A model generated the notes under the pieces. The model ran no database searches, had not been told where the DNA came from, and was given only the letters and a program-made list of their open reading frames with translations. 64,000 bases of DNA, from the NCBI GenBank assembly GCA_035626675.1, contig DASPNH010000102.1, positions 1-64,000 of the forward strand, in the 5' to 3' direction. This stretch comes from DASPNH01 sp035626675 (GTDB lineage: Bacteria; Desulfobacterota; Binatia; UBA1149; CAITLU01). This document shows, piece after piece, positions 19,427-28,879 of this stretch. Positions within the stretch are counted from its first letter, which is position 1, and every line of letters starts with the position of its first letter. A program made the position numbers and the translations under genes.

Positions 19427-20896
19427 CTACGGCAACCCGACCCACTCGTTCCCGAGCACTCTCGCCACGAACGTGGTTCCGCCCATTCCGTCCGGCTTGA
19501 AGATCGCCGCTTCCGCCCACGCCAGGCTGCCGAGGACCGCGCAGGGCGATGGAAAGCCTGCATGTCCGATCAGAGCGGTGTTGGTGCCGGCCGCCGGCAC
19601 CTGCTCGAGAAAGTCGTAGGAGTTGGTGCAGCGGTTGGCCTCGTCGTAGACGAAGAACGTGATCAGCGGCGACTCCTCGACCACCGGTCCGAAGTCCATC
19701 AACGCGGCAGTCTCGAAGTTGCGACAGAACTCGCTGCTGACCACGCGGCCGATGGTGATGCCACGCGCTGCGAGCGCATCGCCGATGGCGACCGACTCGT
19801 TGCGGCCGGTCGTGTTGAGCTGACGGGCAGTGGTCGTGGCGCAATTCGAATCGCACGTTCTCCACCAGTTCGGCGAAGAGGTGGTGGCCGCTGTGCCGAG
19901 GCCCGTGCTGTCCGCGCACACATCAGCGGACGAATGACGCCAGTGGATGACGTAGCCGCCGCCTTGCAGCGCCTGCACCAGCGATGGCGTAACCGTGTCG
20001 TGGCTGCCGGCGGCGTCGCATTGGCCGGAGGGCGTGCACGCGTAGACGGCATAGTGATAGGTGCGCGGCGTCGTCGAAGTATCCGGAAGCAGCGCCGTCA
20101 GATCGTCGGCCGCAGCCTCGCCGACGCCGAAGAACACCTCGGTCGCCGCCGGGTCCTGCGGATCGGTGGGCGCCGCATCGAGCCGGCGCAGCACGCGCGC
20201 GTGGCTCAGGCCCTCGTCGGGATCGGGATGCGTCCAGGTCAGGTCGATCTCGTCGTCGTCGACGACGGCGACGAGGTTCGTCGGATGCGGGCCGGCGACG
20301 ATGCCGTAGATCTCGGCCGAGACGTCGACGGCGAAGGATTCGATCAGGTCCTCCACATCGTCGGCGTCACCGACGGCCGTGCAGGTCTGGTTCTCTTCGA
20401 CGCGCTGGAACAGCACGGATAGGCGGCTGGCGGCTTCGTCGATGCAGCCCTGCGCGACCGGAACCTGCGCGAGAGCAGCCTCGGCGTGGCAGTCCATGTA
20501 TGCGGCGGCCGTGCGCGCCGAGAACTTCAGCTTCAGCGCCGCGCACCGGTCCTTGCCCGAGCCGGGATCCAGGATCGCGGCCAGATCGTCGGCCAGCCCT
20601 GCAATGATCACCTGCATGGCATCCGCCTCGCCGTCGACGTCGCAGCCGCCAAAATCCTCGGCGGCAGCGAACCTTCTCTCGAACGAAATCGCGGCGCGCT
20701 CGGTGCACCGGGCCGAAGGCTCGATCCCCGAGCCGGCTGTCCGGCCGTGACAGAGAAGGAGGAGGGAAGCCGATCGCCCCGCCGCAGCGAACTTCATCCT
20801 CTCGCACACACCCGATGAGGTCGAGCCGGCAAAGGCCGGCGTGCAGGCGAGCACCAGGGCAACAAAAACATTGGAGGCGGCAATTCGTGGACGCAT
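19427..20896 (-). CDS. Secreted Cys-rich protein with FnIII-like region and histidine-phosphatase-like domain
   Basis: About 489 residues. A signal peptide ends near PAFAG. Residues about 31-175 hold regularly spaced Cys in Lys/Ala-rich helices (DRCAALKLKFSARTAAAYMDC), a module also recalled from Binatota-like secreted proteins. Residues about 205-295 look like an FnIII beta-sandwich (NLVAVVDDDEIDLTWTHP). From about 312 a histidine-phosphatase fold appears: YVIHWRHSSAD with the RH pair, SSEFCRNFETA with the second Arg, and ALIGHAG with the second His, all in the expected order. The catalytic RHG is RHS. The ATG at 20896 has GGGAG 5 nt upstream, better than a GTG two codons earlier. It may be an extracellular phosphatase; substrate unknown. 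Confidence 0.75.
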   Translation of the reverse strand: MRPRIAASNVFVALVLACTPAFAGSTSSGVCERMKFAAAGRSASLLLLCHGRTAGSGIEPSARCTERAAISFERRFAAAEDFGGCDVDGEADAMQVIIAGLADDLAAILDPGSGKDRCAALKLKFSARTAAAYMDCHAEAALAQVPVAQGCIDEAASRLSVLFQRVEENQTCTAVGDADDVEDLIESFAVDVSAEIYGIVAGPHPTNLVAVVDDDEIDLTWTHPDPDEGLSHARVLRRLDAAPTDPQDPAATEVFFGVGEAAADDLTALLPDTSTTPRTYHYAVYACTPSGQCDAAGSHDTVTPSLVQALQGGGYVIHWRHSSADVCADSTGLGTAATTSSPNWWRTCDSNCATTTARQLNTTGRNESVAIGDALAARGITIGRVVSSEFCRNFETAALMDFGPVVEESPLITFFVYDEANRCTNSYDFLEQVPAAGTNTALIGHAGFPSPCAVLGSLAWAEAAIFKPDGMGGTTFVARVLGNEWVGLP

Positions 20897-21053
20897 CCGC
20901 ACTCCCTAGACCCCTGCGTGAGCAGAGGCAATAGCGTTTCCCCCGCCGGCTGCCGGCTCGCGCTGGTGCGAGCGTGGTTCCCGGACGTTGCCACGCTCGC
21001 CGGGGCTCCTATGCTCGCAGACGGATCTCGCGCGCGCGGGTCACGGAGGCTTC

Positions 21054-21488
21054 ATGGCTGATTCATTGCACGTGGTTTGTCCGAGTTGCGAATCGATCAA
21101 CCGGCTGCCGACGGTAAAGCTCGGCGATCGTCCTTCGTGCGGCCGCTGCAAGAAGGCGCTCTTCGACGGCCATCCCGTCGAGTTGACCGCCGGCAACTTT
21201 CAGCGCCACATCTCCTCCAACGAGATTCCGGTACTGGTGGACTTCTGGGCGCCCTGGTGCGGGCCGTGCCGCATGATGGCTCCGCAGTACGAGCAGGCCG
21301 CCGCACGCCTGGAGCCGCGTTTCCGTGTGGCCAAGCTCAACACCGAAGATGCCCAGCAGATCGGCGCGCAGCTCTCGATCCGCAGCATTCCCACGCTTGC
21401 GGTCTTCCGCGGCGGTCGCGAAGTCGCGCGCCAGGCAGGTGCGATGAACGCGGCAGGAATCGTGGCGTGGGCGGAGTCGCACGCGTAG
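21054..21488 (+). CDS. trxC: Thioredoxin 2 (TrxC)
   Basis: A 144-residue thioredoxin of the TrxC type: an N-terminal zinc ribbon with CPSC (C9, C12) and CGRC (C29, C32), then a thioredoxin fold with active site WCGPC (C69, C72) and cis-Pro in IRSIPTL. TrxC reduces disulfides in the cytoplasm and is oxidative-stress linked in E. coli; regulation here is not visible. The ATG at 21054 has GGAGG 6 nt upstream. It diverges from the histidine-phosphatase gene and converges on the sulfotransferase gene 16 bp away. Confidence 0.96.
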   Translation: MADSLHVVCPSCESINRLPTVKLGDRPSCGRCKKALFDGHPVELTAGNFQRHISSNEIPVLVDFWAPWCGPCRMMAPQYEQAAARLEPRFRVAKLNTEDAQQIGAQLSIRSIPTLAVFRGGREVARQAGAMNAAGIVAWAESHA

Positions 21489-21504
21489 CGGGCGGCGCAC
21501 GACG

Positions 21505-22437
21505 TCAGCGAATCGCGCCGTGATGCACCCACTGCGCGAGCTCGGGCGAGACCAGATTGGCCACGCGCGCCTCGTAGCGACGCATGCCCTCCTCATCGAG
21601 CAGCTCACGCCACTGGCCGCTCTCGCCGCTGCGGAAGAACTGCCGGTTGCTCTGCCAGATCGATTCGGTCGAGCCCGGCACGATGCGATCGGCGCCGGCG
21701 CGCATCGTCTCGAAAGTGGCGGCCTCGACCAGCTGCGGCCACAGCTTCTCCTCGATCGCGATGCCGAGCGTGGCGGCCAGCGCGCGCATCTGGCCATCCA
21801 GGTCCCCCTTCAGGTCATGGTAGTGGAGGAGAACGATGTTGGGCTCGTGACGGCGCTTCCAGAAACTTTCGAGATGATTGAGCACTCCCCGCAGCGAGCT
21901 AGGCGCACCCTCGACCGGCTCGTCGTCGTCGACCCACAGCCAGAACCGTTCGGCCGGCGTCGCAGGCATCTCCGGCAGGCCCTTCTCCAGCATTTCCTGG
22001 ATGTCCTCGTTGCCCACTGCGGCCTCGCGAGCGGCGAACAAAGCGGGCACGTCGGCATTGGCAATGTGGCCATCCCACGACAGCGCCACGTCGCGCGGGT
22101 CGCGCGCCACGCAGATGTAGGTGACGCGCGGATCCCACGGCAGGCCATCCAGCGGGGTGTGCGTCTTGATGAAGCGCCGGTGCTGCTGGCCTTCCAGGTC
22201 CGCGATCACTTCGGCAAGCGGCCGCGTCAGCATGTCCACCCACGGCGACAGGATCGACAGCGGCAGCTCGAGCTCGGTCGTCTGCAGGATCAGCAGCGAG
22301 CAGATCCGCTGCGTCCACGTCGTTCCGCACTTCGGAGGCGTGCTGATGACGATGTCGCCCGCGCGGAAGCGAAAGCCATCCCATCGCGAGCTGTCGTAGA
22401 CGAAGGTGCGATAGCGGACCGGAGCATTCTGCTGCAT
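21505..22437 (-). CDS. Sulfotransferase domain protein
   Basis: A 310-residue PAPS-dependent sulfotransferase of the cytosolic (SULT) type. The 5'-phosphosulfate loop STPPKCGTTW (about 32-41) and the 3'-phosphate motif CVARDPRDVALSW are intact. The catalytic His is probably in the FIKTHTPLDG segment, and the C-terminal PAPS-binding region reads FFRSGESGQW. The ATG at 22437 starts MQQNAPVRYR; the frame is open further up, into the DUF486 gene. It is the last gene of the murJ-tsaA-DUF486 run. The acceptor molecule is unknown. Confidence 0.92.
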   Translation of the reverse strand: MQQNAPVRYRTFVYDSSRWDGFRFRAGDIVISTPPKCGTTWTQRICSLLILQTTELELPLSILSPWVDMLTRPLAEVIADLEGQQHRRFIKTHTPLDGLPWDPRVTYICVARDPRDVALSWDGHIANADVPALFAAREAAVGNEDIQEMLEKGLPEMPATPAERFWLWVDDDEPVEGAPSSLRGVLNHLESFWKRRHEPNIVLLHYHDLKGDLDGQMRALAATLGIAIEEKLWPQLVEAATFETMRAGADRIVPGSTESIWQSNRQFFRSGESGQWRELLDEEGMRRYEARVANLVSPELAQWVHHGAIR

Positions 22438-22481
22438 GCGCGCCCCATAGCAGCGTTGCGGGCCGGGCTGCAACGCCGCGC

Positions 22482-22823
22482 TCAGCTGCGGAAGATGAAA
22501 TAGACGGCGCCCATCAGGCACAGGCCCGCCCACAGGAAATCGAGCTTGATGGGCTGGCCCATGTACAGGACGGCGAACGGAACGAAGATCGCCAGCGTGA
22601 TCACTTCCTGCATGATCTTGAGCTGCGGCAGGGTGAGGACCGCAAAGCCGATGCGATTGGCCGGCACCTGCAGCAGATACTCGAAGAACGCGATGCCCCA
22701 GCTGGCGAACACGGCCACCAGCAGCGGCCGCGTGCCCAGGTCGCGCAGGTGTGCGTACCACGCGAAGGTCATGAACACGTTGGAGCAGATCAGCAGCAGG
22801 ACCGTGGTCAGGACTGGCGGCAT
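22482..22823 (-). CDS. DUF486 family small membrane protein
   Basis: A 113-residue protein with four hydrophobic helices, related to drug/metabolite-transporter half-molecules. The start MPPVLTTVLLLICSNVFMTFAWYAHL and the SWGIAFFEYLLQVPANRIG motif are those of DUF486. LPQLKIMQEVITL and LCLMGAVYFIF complete it. Function is not established for the family. It lies 23 bp downstream of tsaA on the same strand. Confidence 0.88.
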   Translation of the reverse strand: MPPVLTTVLLLICSNVFMTFAWYAHLRDLGTRPLLVAVFASWGIAFFEYLLQVPANRIGFAVLTLPQLKIMQEVITLAIFVPFAVLYMGQPIKLDFLWAGLCLMGAVYFIFRS

Positions 22824-22846
22824 CGACGTTCTCGTGTCGCGGCGGC

Positions 22847-23311
22847 TCAGCCCGCCTTCCAGTACCGGCGCATCAGTTCGGTGGCCCAGCGCGGCTGCCG
22901 CACCGGCGTGCGCGGCAGGAACTCGACCATCACCGGCTTGATGTCGACCACCGGCGTGCCGTCGATGGCATCCAGACCCACGACCTCGAGCGTGCGGCCG
23001 TTGCGCGCGCGAATCTCGACGACCGTGGTGCCGAGACGGTTGGGCCTGTCCTTGCGCCGCTGAGCGAAGATCCCCACGCGCGGCCATTCCGTGTTGCCGC
23101 GAGGATGCCGGGCACCACGCTCGATCTTCTCTTCGGCGGCGCGATCGAAGTGGAAGAGAATTTCGGCGTGTGAGAAATCCTCCAGGCCTTCCAATGCCTC
23201 GGCTCCAAGGCCTTCGGCGAGCTCGATGCGTGCGACGACCTGCCCCCAGTCGTCGTCGCTCAGATCGTTGCGGACGCTGCGCACGTAACCGATGGGCTCC
23301 ACGGTAATCAT
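22847..23311 (-). CDS. tsaA: tRNA (N6-threonylcarbamoyladenosine-37-N6)-methyltransferase TrmO (TsaA-like)
   Basis: A 154-residue member of the TsaA/TrmO family, which methylates t6A37 in some tRNAs using SAM. Motifs seen are VEPIGYVRS, LEGLEDFSHAEILFHF, HPRGNTEWPRVGIFAQR, RPNRLGTTVVEI and the LDAIDGTPVVDIKP signature. The ATG at 23311 overlaps the murJ stop codon (ATGA), so the two are translationally coupled. It is a compact single-domain version with only a short C-terminal tail after the LDAIDGTPV signature. Confidence 0.9.
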   Translation of the reverse strand: MITVEPIGYVRSVRNDLSDDDWGQVVARIELAEGLGAEALEGLEDFSHAEILFHFDRAAEEKIERGARHPRGNTEWPRVGIFAQRRKDRPNRLGTTVVEIRARNGRTLEVVGLDAIDGTPVVDIKPVMVEFLPRTPVRQPRWATELMRRYWKAG

Positions 23312-24951
23312 GTCTTCCCTCCCTTGATCCCTGCGCGGCGAAGCATCGTCGCGGTCAGCGAGCGCGACTCCTCGATGCCCAGCAGCCACGTCGACAGCAA
23401 ATAGACTGCGGCGTAGGGCGCCAGCACCGCGCCGGCAACCAGCACCGGATGCAGCTCGGTGACGAGCGCGCTGCGCACGAGCCAGCCGGCGGCCGCACCG
23501 GCTACCGCCGCTGCGAACAGGCGCAGCATCAGCGCGCGCGGCAGCTGCACGCGGCCGACTCGCTGTGCCAACGCGCGTCGCAACAGCACCAGTTCGACCC
23601 AGCCGGCGATTCCCGCCGATAGCGTAAGGCCGGCCGCTCCCCACTTCGCATCGATGCCGAGCATCGCTGGCAGCGGCAGCGCGAAGAAATAGCCGAGAAC
23701 GGTGGCGAGCACGACGTGCACGATGGCGTAGCGAAGCGGCGTGCGCGTGTCGCGCAGCGCATAGAACGTCGATGCGTAGAGGCGCCCGAACGTCACGGCC
23801 AGCAGCCCGAGCGCCGAGCCGGCAAGGATGCCCCATACCCAGATCGCATCGGCGCGGCTGAAGCGTCCGGTCTGGTACAGCGCGGCCGCGATCACGTCTC
23901 CGAACACCAGAAAAGCGGCCGACGACGGCACGATGAAGAAGGCGATGCGGCGCAGCCCGCTCGACAGCCGTCCCCGCAGGTACTCGGCGACCTGCTCGTC
24001 GTCGCCGACCATGCTCGACATCGCCGGGAGCTCGGCTGCCGAGACAGCCATGCCGAACAGGCTGACCGGCAGCGTGTAGAGCGTCTGCGCGTTGGCCAAT
24101 GCGGTCACGGCGCCGCTTGGCAGGAAGCTGGCCAGGATGGAATCGATGTAGCTGCTGATCTGTACCACGCCGCGCCCGATGAAGACGGGCACGAAATTGC
24201 GCACGACCACTGCGGCGTCCTCCGATCGCGTGAGCGATGGCCGCACGCCTCGCGCCAGCTTCCATACGAACGGAAGCTGAATGGCCAGCTGCAGCGCCGC
24301 GCCGAACACCGATGCCCAGGCGATGACGATGGCCAGGCGCGGCAGTTCCACGCTGGCGCCGTACCAGGCCATCGCGGCGATCATGACCACGCTCCAAAGG
24401 ACGGGCGCGGTATAGGAGACAAAGAACTGCCGGTGGCTGTTCAGAATCCCCAAACACCAGGCCGACAGCACCAGGAGGCCGGTCCCCGGAAAGACGATGC
24501 GCACCAGGATGATGGTCAGCTCGCGCTTCTCGCCCGTGAAGCCCGGGGCGATCCATTCGACCAGGAACGGGGTTGCCAGCACGCCTGCGGTCACGAGCAC
24601 CGAGGTCACCAGGGCCAGCAAGGTGGCGACGACTCCTGCCAGCCGCCGTGCCTCTTGGTGCATCCCCTGGGCGAGAAGACGCGAATAGACCGGGATGAAG
24701 GAAGCCGACAGGACGCCTTCGCCGAACAGGTTCTGCAGGAGGTTGGGAATCTTGAAGGCGGCGTTGAAGGCGTCGCCGGGATCGGACTGACCGAAATAGT
24801 GCGCGAAGACGCGCTGCCGCATCAGGCCTGCGATGCGGCTGAGGAAGATGCCCGCTGCAACGAGGGCGGCGTGCCTGCCCGTGCTCAAACGTACGTCCGC
24901 AAGCCGATGTTCACGTCGTCCGCCACTGCCTCCTCCCTTGCGCGCGCGCAT
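23308..24951 (-). CDS. murJ: Lipid II flippase MurJ
   Basis: A 547-residue MOP-superfamily protein that flips lipid II across the inner membrane for peptidoglycan synthesis. The cytoplasmic start is Arg/Gly-rich (MRARKGGGSGGRREH). SRIAGLMRQRVFAHYFG, DAFNAAFKIPNLLQNLFGEGVLSASFIPVYSR and the later YALRDTRTPLRYA are the diagnostic MurJ segments. About 14 helices are expected. The ATG at 24951 is preferred over an opening 48 codons upstream that lacks family similarity. It heads the operon with tsaA, DUF486 and the sulfotransferase. Confidence 0.95.
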   Translation of the reverse strand: MRARKGGGSGGRREHRLADVRLSTGRHAALVAAGIFLSRIAGLMRQRVFAHYFGQSDPGDAFNAAFKIPNLLQNLFGEGVLSASFIPVYSRLLAQGMHQEARRLAGVVATLLALVTSVLVTAGVLATPFLVEWIAPGFTGEKRELTIILVRIVFPGTGLLVLSAWCLGILNSHRQFFVSYTAPVLWSVVMIAAMAWYGASVELPRLAIVIAWASVFGAALQLAIQLPFVWKLARGVRPSLTRSEDAAVVVRNFVPVFIGRGVVQISSYIDSILASFLPSGAVTALANAQTLYTLPVSLFGMAVSAAELPAMSSMVGDDEQVAEYLRGRLSSGLRRIAFFIVPSSAAFLVFGDVIAAALYQTGRFSRADAIWVWGILAGSALGLLAVTFGRLYASTFYALRDTRTPLRYAIVHVVLATVLGYFFALPLPAMLGIDAKWGAAGLTLSAGIAGWVELVLLRRALAQRVGRVQLPRALMLRLFAAAVAGAAAGWLVRSALVTELHPVLVAGAVLAPYAAVYLLSTWLLGIEESRSLTATMLRRAGIKGGKT

Positions 24952-25182
24952 GATATCGGCCTCGTCGAAGTTTTGCACAACGCCGACGGGTGCTGCCGCG
25001 CTGGACACGCACGCATTCCCGTCACGTTCTGCGCCTTTGCGCTTCGCCTTTACCCCCCATGGACCGTTCATTGGCAGTTGCCAGGAACAAATCACAGAGC
25101 GCGAGCGTCGAAGAGACTGAGCCGCGGCACCGGACGGGGTGCCGCCCGCAAGACAACGACATCAGACCCAGGAGCCAACGAG

Positions 25183-25719
25183 ATGGATATCTACAACGCC
25201 CTGCACCGGGACCACGAGGAGCTCAAGCAGCTGCTCACCGACCTCGTCGAGGCGACCCAGTTCAACGACGAGACCACGCATCTTCTGCACAGCGTCCGCA
25301 ACCTTCTGGTTCCGCACTCACGGGCCGAGGAGGAGGTCTTCTACAACTCGATCCGCGACCTCGAGCCCGGCAACGACCAGGTGATGCACGGATTCAAGGA
25401 GCACATGGAGGCCGAGGCGTTGCTGCGCAGCCTGATGGGCATGTCGGCAATCGGCATCGAATGGACGGCCGCGGCCGAGAAGCTGCGCGATGCGGTCTTC
25501 CACCACATCGAAGAGGAAGAGACGCAGATCTTCCCCATCGCCCAGCGCCTGTTCGACCACCAGGAGTCGCACGACATCGGCGTGGCCTTCGTGTCGCTGA
25601 AGCCGCAGGTGGCCGAGGAAGGCATGATCAAGAATGCCGTCCATCTGGTGTCCAACCTGATGCCGGCCCGCCTCCGCCGCGAAGGCGACCAGCCCACCCT
25701 GCGGCGGCGTACCGCCTGA
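25183..25719 (+). CDS. Hemerythrin HHE cation-binding domain protein
   Basis: A 178-residue four-helix protein with His/Glu residues expected to bind a diiron centre: DHEELKQ (H11), LVPHSRAEEEVFY (H45, E49-51), VMHGFKEH (H69, H74) and VFHHIEEEE (H107-108). Such proteins bind or sense oxygen, NO or iron. No other domain is attached, and the Arg-rich end (RRRTA) follows a short tail. The ATG at 25183 begins MDIYNALHRDHEE. It diverges from murJ and is followed at 8 bp by a GTCAGG palindrome. Confidence 0.93.
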   Translation: MDIYNALHRDHEELKQLLTDLVEATQFNDETTHLLHSVRNLLVPHSRAEEEVFYNSIRDLEPGNDQVMHGFKEHMEAEALLRSLMGMSAIGIEWTAAAEKLRDAVFHHIEEEETQIFPIAQRLFDHQESHDIGVAFVSLKPQVAEEGMIKNAVHLVSNLMPARLRREGDQPTLRRRTA

Positions 25720-25726
25720 ATCGCAG

Positions 25727-25770
25727 AAAAGGGGTCAGGCACCGTTGCCAAAAGGTGCCCGACCCCTTTT
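25727..25770. repeat. GGGGTCAGGC palindrome after the hemerythrin gene
   Basis: AAAAGGGGTCAGGCACC (25727-25743) is mirrored by GGTGCCCGACCCCTTTT (25754-25770) with one mismatch. It ends in a T-run and lies 8 bp after a stop codon, so it could terminate transcription. Confidence 0.85.
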
Positions 25771-25815
25771 CCGTAAGCGTTCACAATTTCCCGCGATCGG
25801 ACTAGGGTCGCGGTC

Positions 25816-27378
25816 ATGGAGACGACGGCGCGCGACCCCGAATCCTTCCGCATTGCGACCCAGACCGGTGCTCCCAGAATCGCCATCATCGGCTCGGGTT
25901 TTTCGGGACTGAGCCTCGGCATCCATCTTCGCAAGGAAGGCATCCGGTCGTTTCGCATCTACGAGAAGGCCTCGCGCGTGGGCGGCACCTGGCGCGAAAA
26001 CACCTATCCGGGCTGCGCGTGCGACGTCGCCTCCTTCGCCTACTGCTTCTCGTTCGAACAGAAGACCGATTGGTCGCGCAAGTGGTCCCCGCAGGGCGAG
26101 ATCCTTCAGTACATGGAGCACTGCGTCGACAGGTACGGCCTGAGCGAGCACCTCCGCTTCGACAGCGAGATCGCCGGCGCGCGCTATGACGAGGCCGCCC
26201 ACGTCTGGCACGTGCGGGCAGCCTCGGGCGAAGAGTTCGTTGCCGACGTCGTCGTGAGCTGCGTCGGCCAGCTCCATCGCCCGCACATTCCGGACATCGA
26301 GGGCCTTGACGCGTTCCAGGGAAAGGTCTTTCACTCCGCGCGCTGGGATCATCAGCATGATCTTGCCGGTAAGCAGGTGGCGGTGGTCGGCAACGCTGCC
26401 AGCGCCATCCAGTTCGTCCCGCATGTGGCGCGGCAGGCCGCCAGGCTCCACGTCTTCCAGCGCAGCGCCAACTGGATGATGCCCCGAGGCGACCGCGCCT
26501 ATACGCCGGCGGAGAAGGAGCGCTTCCGCCGCTATCCGTGGCTGGCCAGGGCCTACCGGTGGTGGATCTGGTTCGCCCACGAGCTGTGGTTTCCGATCTT
26601 CCGCCGCAACGCCTTCCTGTCGGGGCAGTGGGAACGCGGTGCCGTCAAGTACCTGGAAAGCGTCGTGCAGGATCCCGCTCTTCGCCAGGCGCTGACCCCC
26701 GACTATCCGATCGGCGCCAAACGCATCCTGATCTCCGACGACTACTTCCAGGCGCTGACCCGGCCCAACGTCGAGCTGATCCGGGACGGTGTGGCGCGGC
26801 TGAACGCGAACAGCATCGTGACGCGCTCGGGCCGTGAAATCCCCATCGATACGCTGATCCTGGCCACGGGCTTCCGCACCACCGAATTCCTCGTTCCGAT
26901 GCAGATCGAAGGCTGTGGCGGGCGCTCGCTGCACGACGCATGGAGCGATGGAGCACGAGCCTACTATGGCATGACCGTCTCGGGCTTCCCGAACTTCTTC
27001 ATGATGTACGGGCCCAACACGAATCTCGGGCACAACTCCATCATCTTCATGATCGAATGCCAGACCACCTACATCATGGACCTTCTGCGCAAGATGCGAT
27101 CGCAGAACATCGCGGCGGTGGATCTGCGACCCGAGGTCATGGAAGCCTACAACCGCCGGCTCCAGGAGCGGCTGTCGCGCACGGCGTGGGCTGCGGTCGA
27201 CAAGAGCTGGTACAAGGACTCGGCGGGCCACATCACCAACAACTGGTCCGGCACGACCACGACGTACTGGTGGCACACGCGTCAGGCCAATCTCAGCGAT
27301 TACCGGACCACCGCAAGAACCGCGATTGCCAAGCCGGCCACTGCTGCCGACGCCGAGTCCTCGCGAGCCGCAGCCTGA
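25816..27378 (+). CDS. FAD-dependent monooxygenase, Baeyer-Villiger type
   Basis: A 520-residue flavin monooxygenase. FAD loop GSGFSG at residues 26-31, VGGTWRENTYPGCACD, and the Baeyer-Villiger fingerprint FxGxxxHxxxW at 167-177 (FQGKVFHSARW). A second nucleotide-binding site, VVGNAASA, binds NADPH. LILATGF and the closing GPNTNLGHNS segment are typical. Such enzymes insert oxygen next to ketones; substrate is unknown. The ATG at 25816 lies about 45 bp after the palindrome. Codon use resembles its neighbours. Confidence 0.94.
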   Translation: METTARDPESFRIATQTGAPRIAIIGSGFSGLSLGIHLRKEGIRSFRIYEKASRVGGTWRENTYPGCACDVASFAYCFSFEQKTDWSRKWSPQGEILQYMEHCVDRYGLSEHLRFDSEIAGARYDEAAHVWHVRAASGEEFVADVVVSCVGQLHRPHIPDIEGLDAFQGKVFHSARWDHQHDLAGKQVAVVGNAASAIQFVPHVARQAARLHVFQRSANWMMPRGDRAYTPAEKERFRRYPWLARAYRWWIWFAHELWFPIFRRNAFLSGQWERGAVKYLESVVQDPALRQALTPDYPIGAKRILISDDYFQALTRPNVELIRDGVARLNANSIVTRSGREIPIDTLILATGFRTTEFLVPMQIEGCGGRSLHDAWSDGARAYYGMTVSGFPNFFMMYGPNTNLGHNSIIFMIECQTTYIMDLLRKMRSQNIAAVDLRPEVMEAYNRRLQERLSRTAWAAVDKSWYKDSAGHITNNWSGTTTTYWWHTRQANLSDYRTTARTAIAKPATAADAESSRAAA

Positions 27379-27492
27379 ACGAAGCGGTCAGGCAGATTGT
27401 TCGCGTGCGAAATTTGCGCGTCGCGATCCGATGACGGACAAGGAAGGCCGATCCGACCGGCCGCCCGCACAAACCGTTCGCAGGAGGGGATC

Positions 27493-28857
27493 ATGAACCG
27501 CACATCGTTCCGGGCGGCCCTCGCCGCCGCCTTCGTCTTCCTGATCGCGCCCGCCGCCGGTGCCGACGAAACGTGCATGTCGCCCTACATGGCCAAGATC
27601 GTCGGTCAGGAAGACTTCGTCTACGTCTGGACGCTCGGACTTCCAGGGGTAGGCGACGAGCAGGACAAGCTGGTCACGATCGACGTCAATCCGGCCTCGT
27701 CCAGCTACGGCAAGGTCGTCGCATCCTCCTCGGTGGGGAGCCGCAACGAGGCTCATCACTCCGGCTTCACCGATGACCGGCGTCATCTGTGGGCGGCGGG
27801 CCTGGACTCGAGCCGCATCTTCATCTTCGACGTGCACACCAATCCGTCCAAGCCCAAGGTCGTGCAGACCATCCAGGACTTCACGCCGAAAAGCGGCGGC
27901 GTGGTCGGCCCGCACACGCTGTACGCCCTGCCCGGCCGCATGCTCGTCACGGGACTTTCGAACGCGGCCGACAAAGGCGGGCGCACCGGCATGGTCGAGT
28001 ACACCAACGACGGCAAGTACATCACCACGCACTGGATGCCCAACGACATCGACCTGCGGGGTGCGAAGAAATCCGGCCAGTTCGCCGACGGTTACGGCTA
28101 CGACTCGCGCGCGCTGCCACGCCGCAATGCGCTCATCACCTCGTCGTTTACCGGTCACACCAACTACATGAACGAGCTTTCCAAGGTGATGGCCGATGCC
28201 GACGCGATGAAGAAGTTTGGCAACACCGTCGTCGTCTGGAACCTGCACCAGCGCACGCCCAAGGTCGTCCTGGACGTTCCCGGCGCGCCGCTCGAGATCC
28301 GCTGCGCGTGGGGCGCCAACAACGACTACTGCTTCACCACCACGGCGCTGACCTCCAAGATCTGGCTGATCTCGGCCGATGCCGCGGGCAACTGGAAGGC
28401 CGAGGCGGTGGGCGACATCGGCGATGCCACCAAGATTCCGCTCCCCGTCGACATCTCGATCAGCGCCGACGACAAGCTGCTGTGGGTCAACACCTGGAAC
28501 GACGGCATGACGCGTCTGTTCGACGTCTCCAATCCGCGCGCTGCCAGGCAGATCTACGAGAAGAAGATCGGCCCGCAGGTGAACATGGTGTCCGAGAGCT
28601 GGGATGGGAAGCGGCTCTACTTCACCTCCTCGCTGCTGGCCAAGTGGGACAAGACCACCAGCGACGACGGGACGCCGCTGCAGTTCTTCAAGGCCTATGA
28701 CTGGGACGGCAAGGAACTGAAGGAACGTTTCGCCATCGACTTCGTCAAGGACGGCCTGGGTGCGCCGCATCAGATGCGCTTCGGCGCGCGCGCTCTGTAT
28801 GCGAGCCCTGCGCGCGCCAGCGGCGACGCTTCGGCAGCGGCGGCGCCGGCGAACTGA
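27493..28857 (+). CDS. mtoX: Selenium-binding protein SBP56 family / methanethiol oxidase, exported
   Basis: A 454-residue beta-propeller protein with a signal peptide (MNRTSFRAALAAAFVF..., cleaved near GADE). Its family includes human SELENBP1 and bacterial MtoX, which oxidise methanethiol to formaldehyde, sulfide and hydrogen peroxide using copper. Family segments seen: AHHSGF, GPHTLYALPG, APLEIRCAWG, WVNTWNDGMTRLFDVSNP and DGKRLYFTSSLLAKWDK. The ATG at 27493 has AGGAGGGG just upstream. A SCO1/SenC gene follows, as in known mtoX operons. There is no in-frame TGA, so no selenocysteine. Assignment as methanethiol oxidase is by family and context. Confidence 0.85.
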   Translation: MNRTSFRAALAAAFVFLIAPAAGADETCMSPYMAKIVGQEDFVYVWTLGLPGVGDEQDKLVTIDVNPASSSYGKVVASSSVGSRNEAHHSGFTDDRRHLWAAGLDSSRIFIFDVHTNPSKPKVVQTIQDFTPKSGGVVGPHTLYALPGRMLVTGLSNAADKGGRTGMVEYTNDGKYITTHWMPNDIDLRGAKKSGQFADGYGYDSRALPRRNALITSSFTGHTNYMNELSKVMADADAMKKFGNTVVVWNLHQRTPKVVLDVPGAPLEIRCAWGANNDYCFTTTALTSKIWLISADAAGNWKAEAVGDIGDATKIPLPVDISISADDKLLWVNTWNDGMTRLFDVSNPRAARQIYEKKIGPQVNMVSESWDGKRLYFTSSLLAKWDKTTSDDGTPLQFFKAYDWDGKELKERFAIDFVKDGLGAPHQMRFGARALYASPARASGDASAAAAPAN

Positions 28858-28879
28858 TTTGCACGCGGCATCCAGGGCG

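Noticed and set aside
27493..28857. Selenoprotein
   Set aside because: Despite the family name 'selenium-binding' there is no in-frame TGA and no SECIS-like element was recognised.
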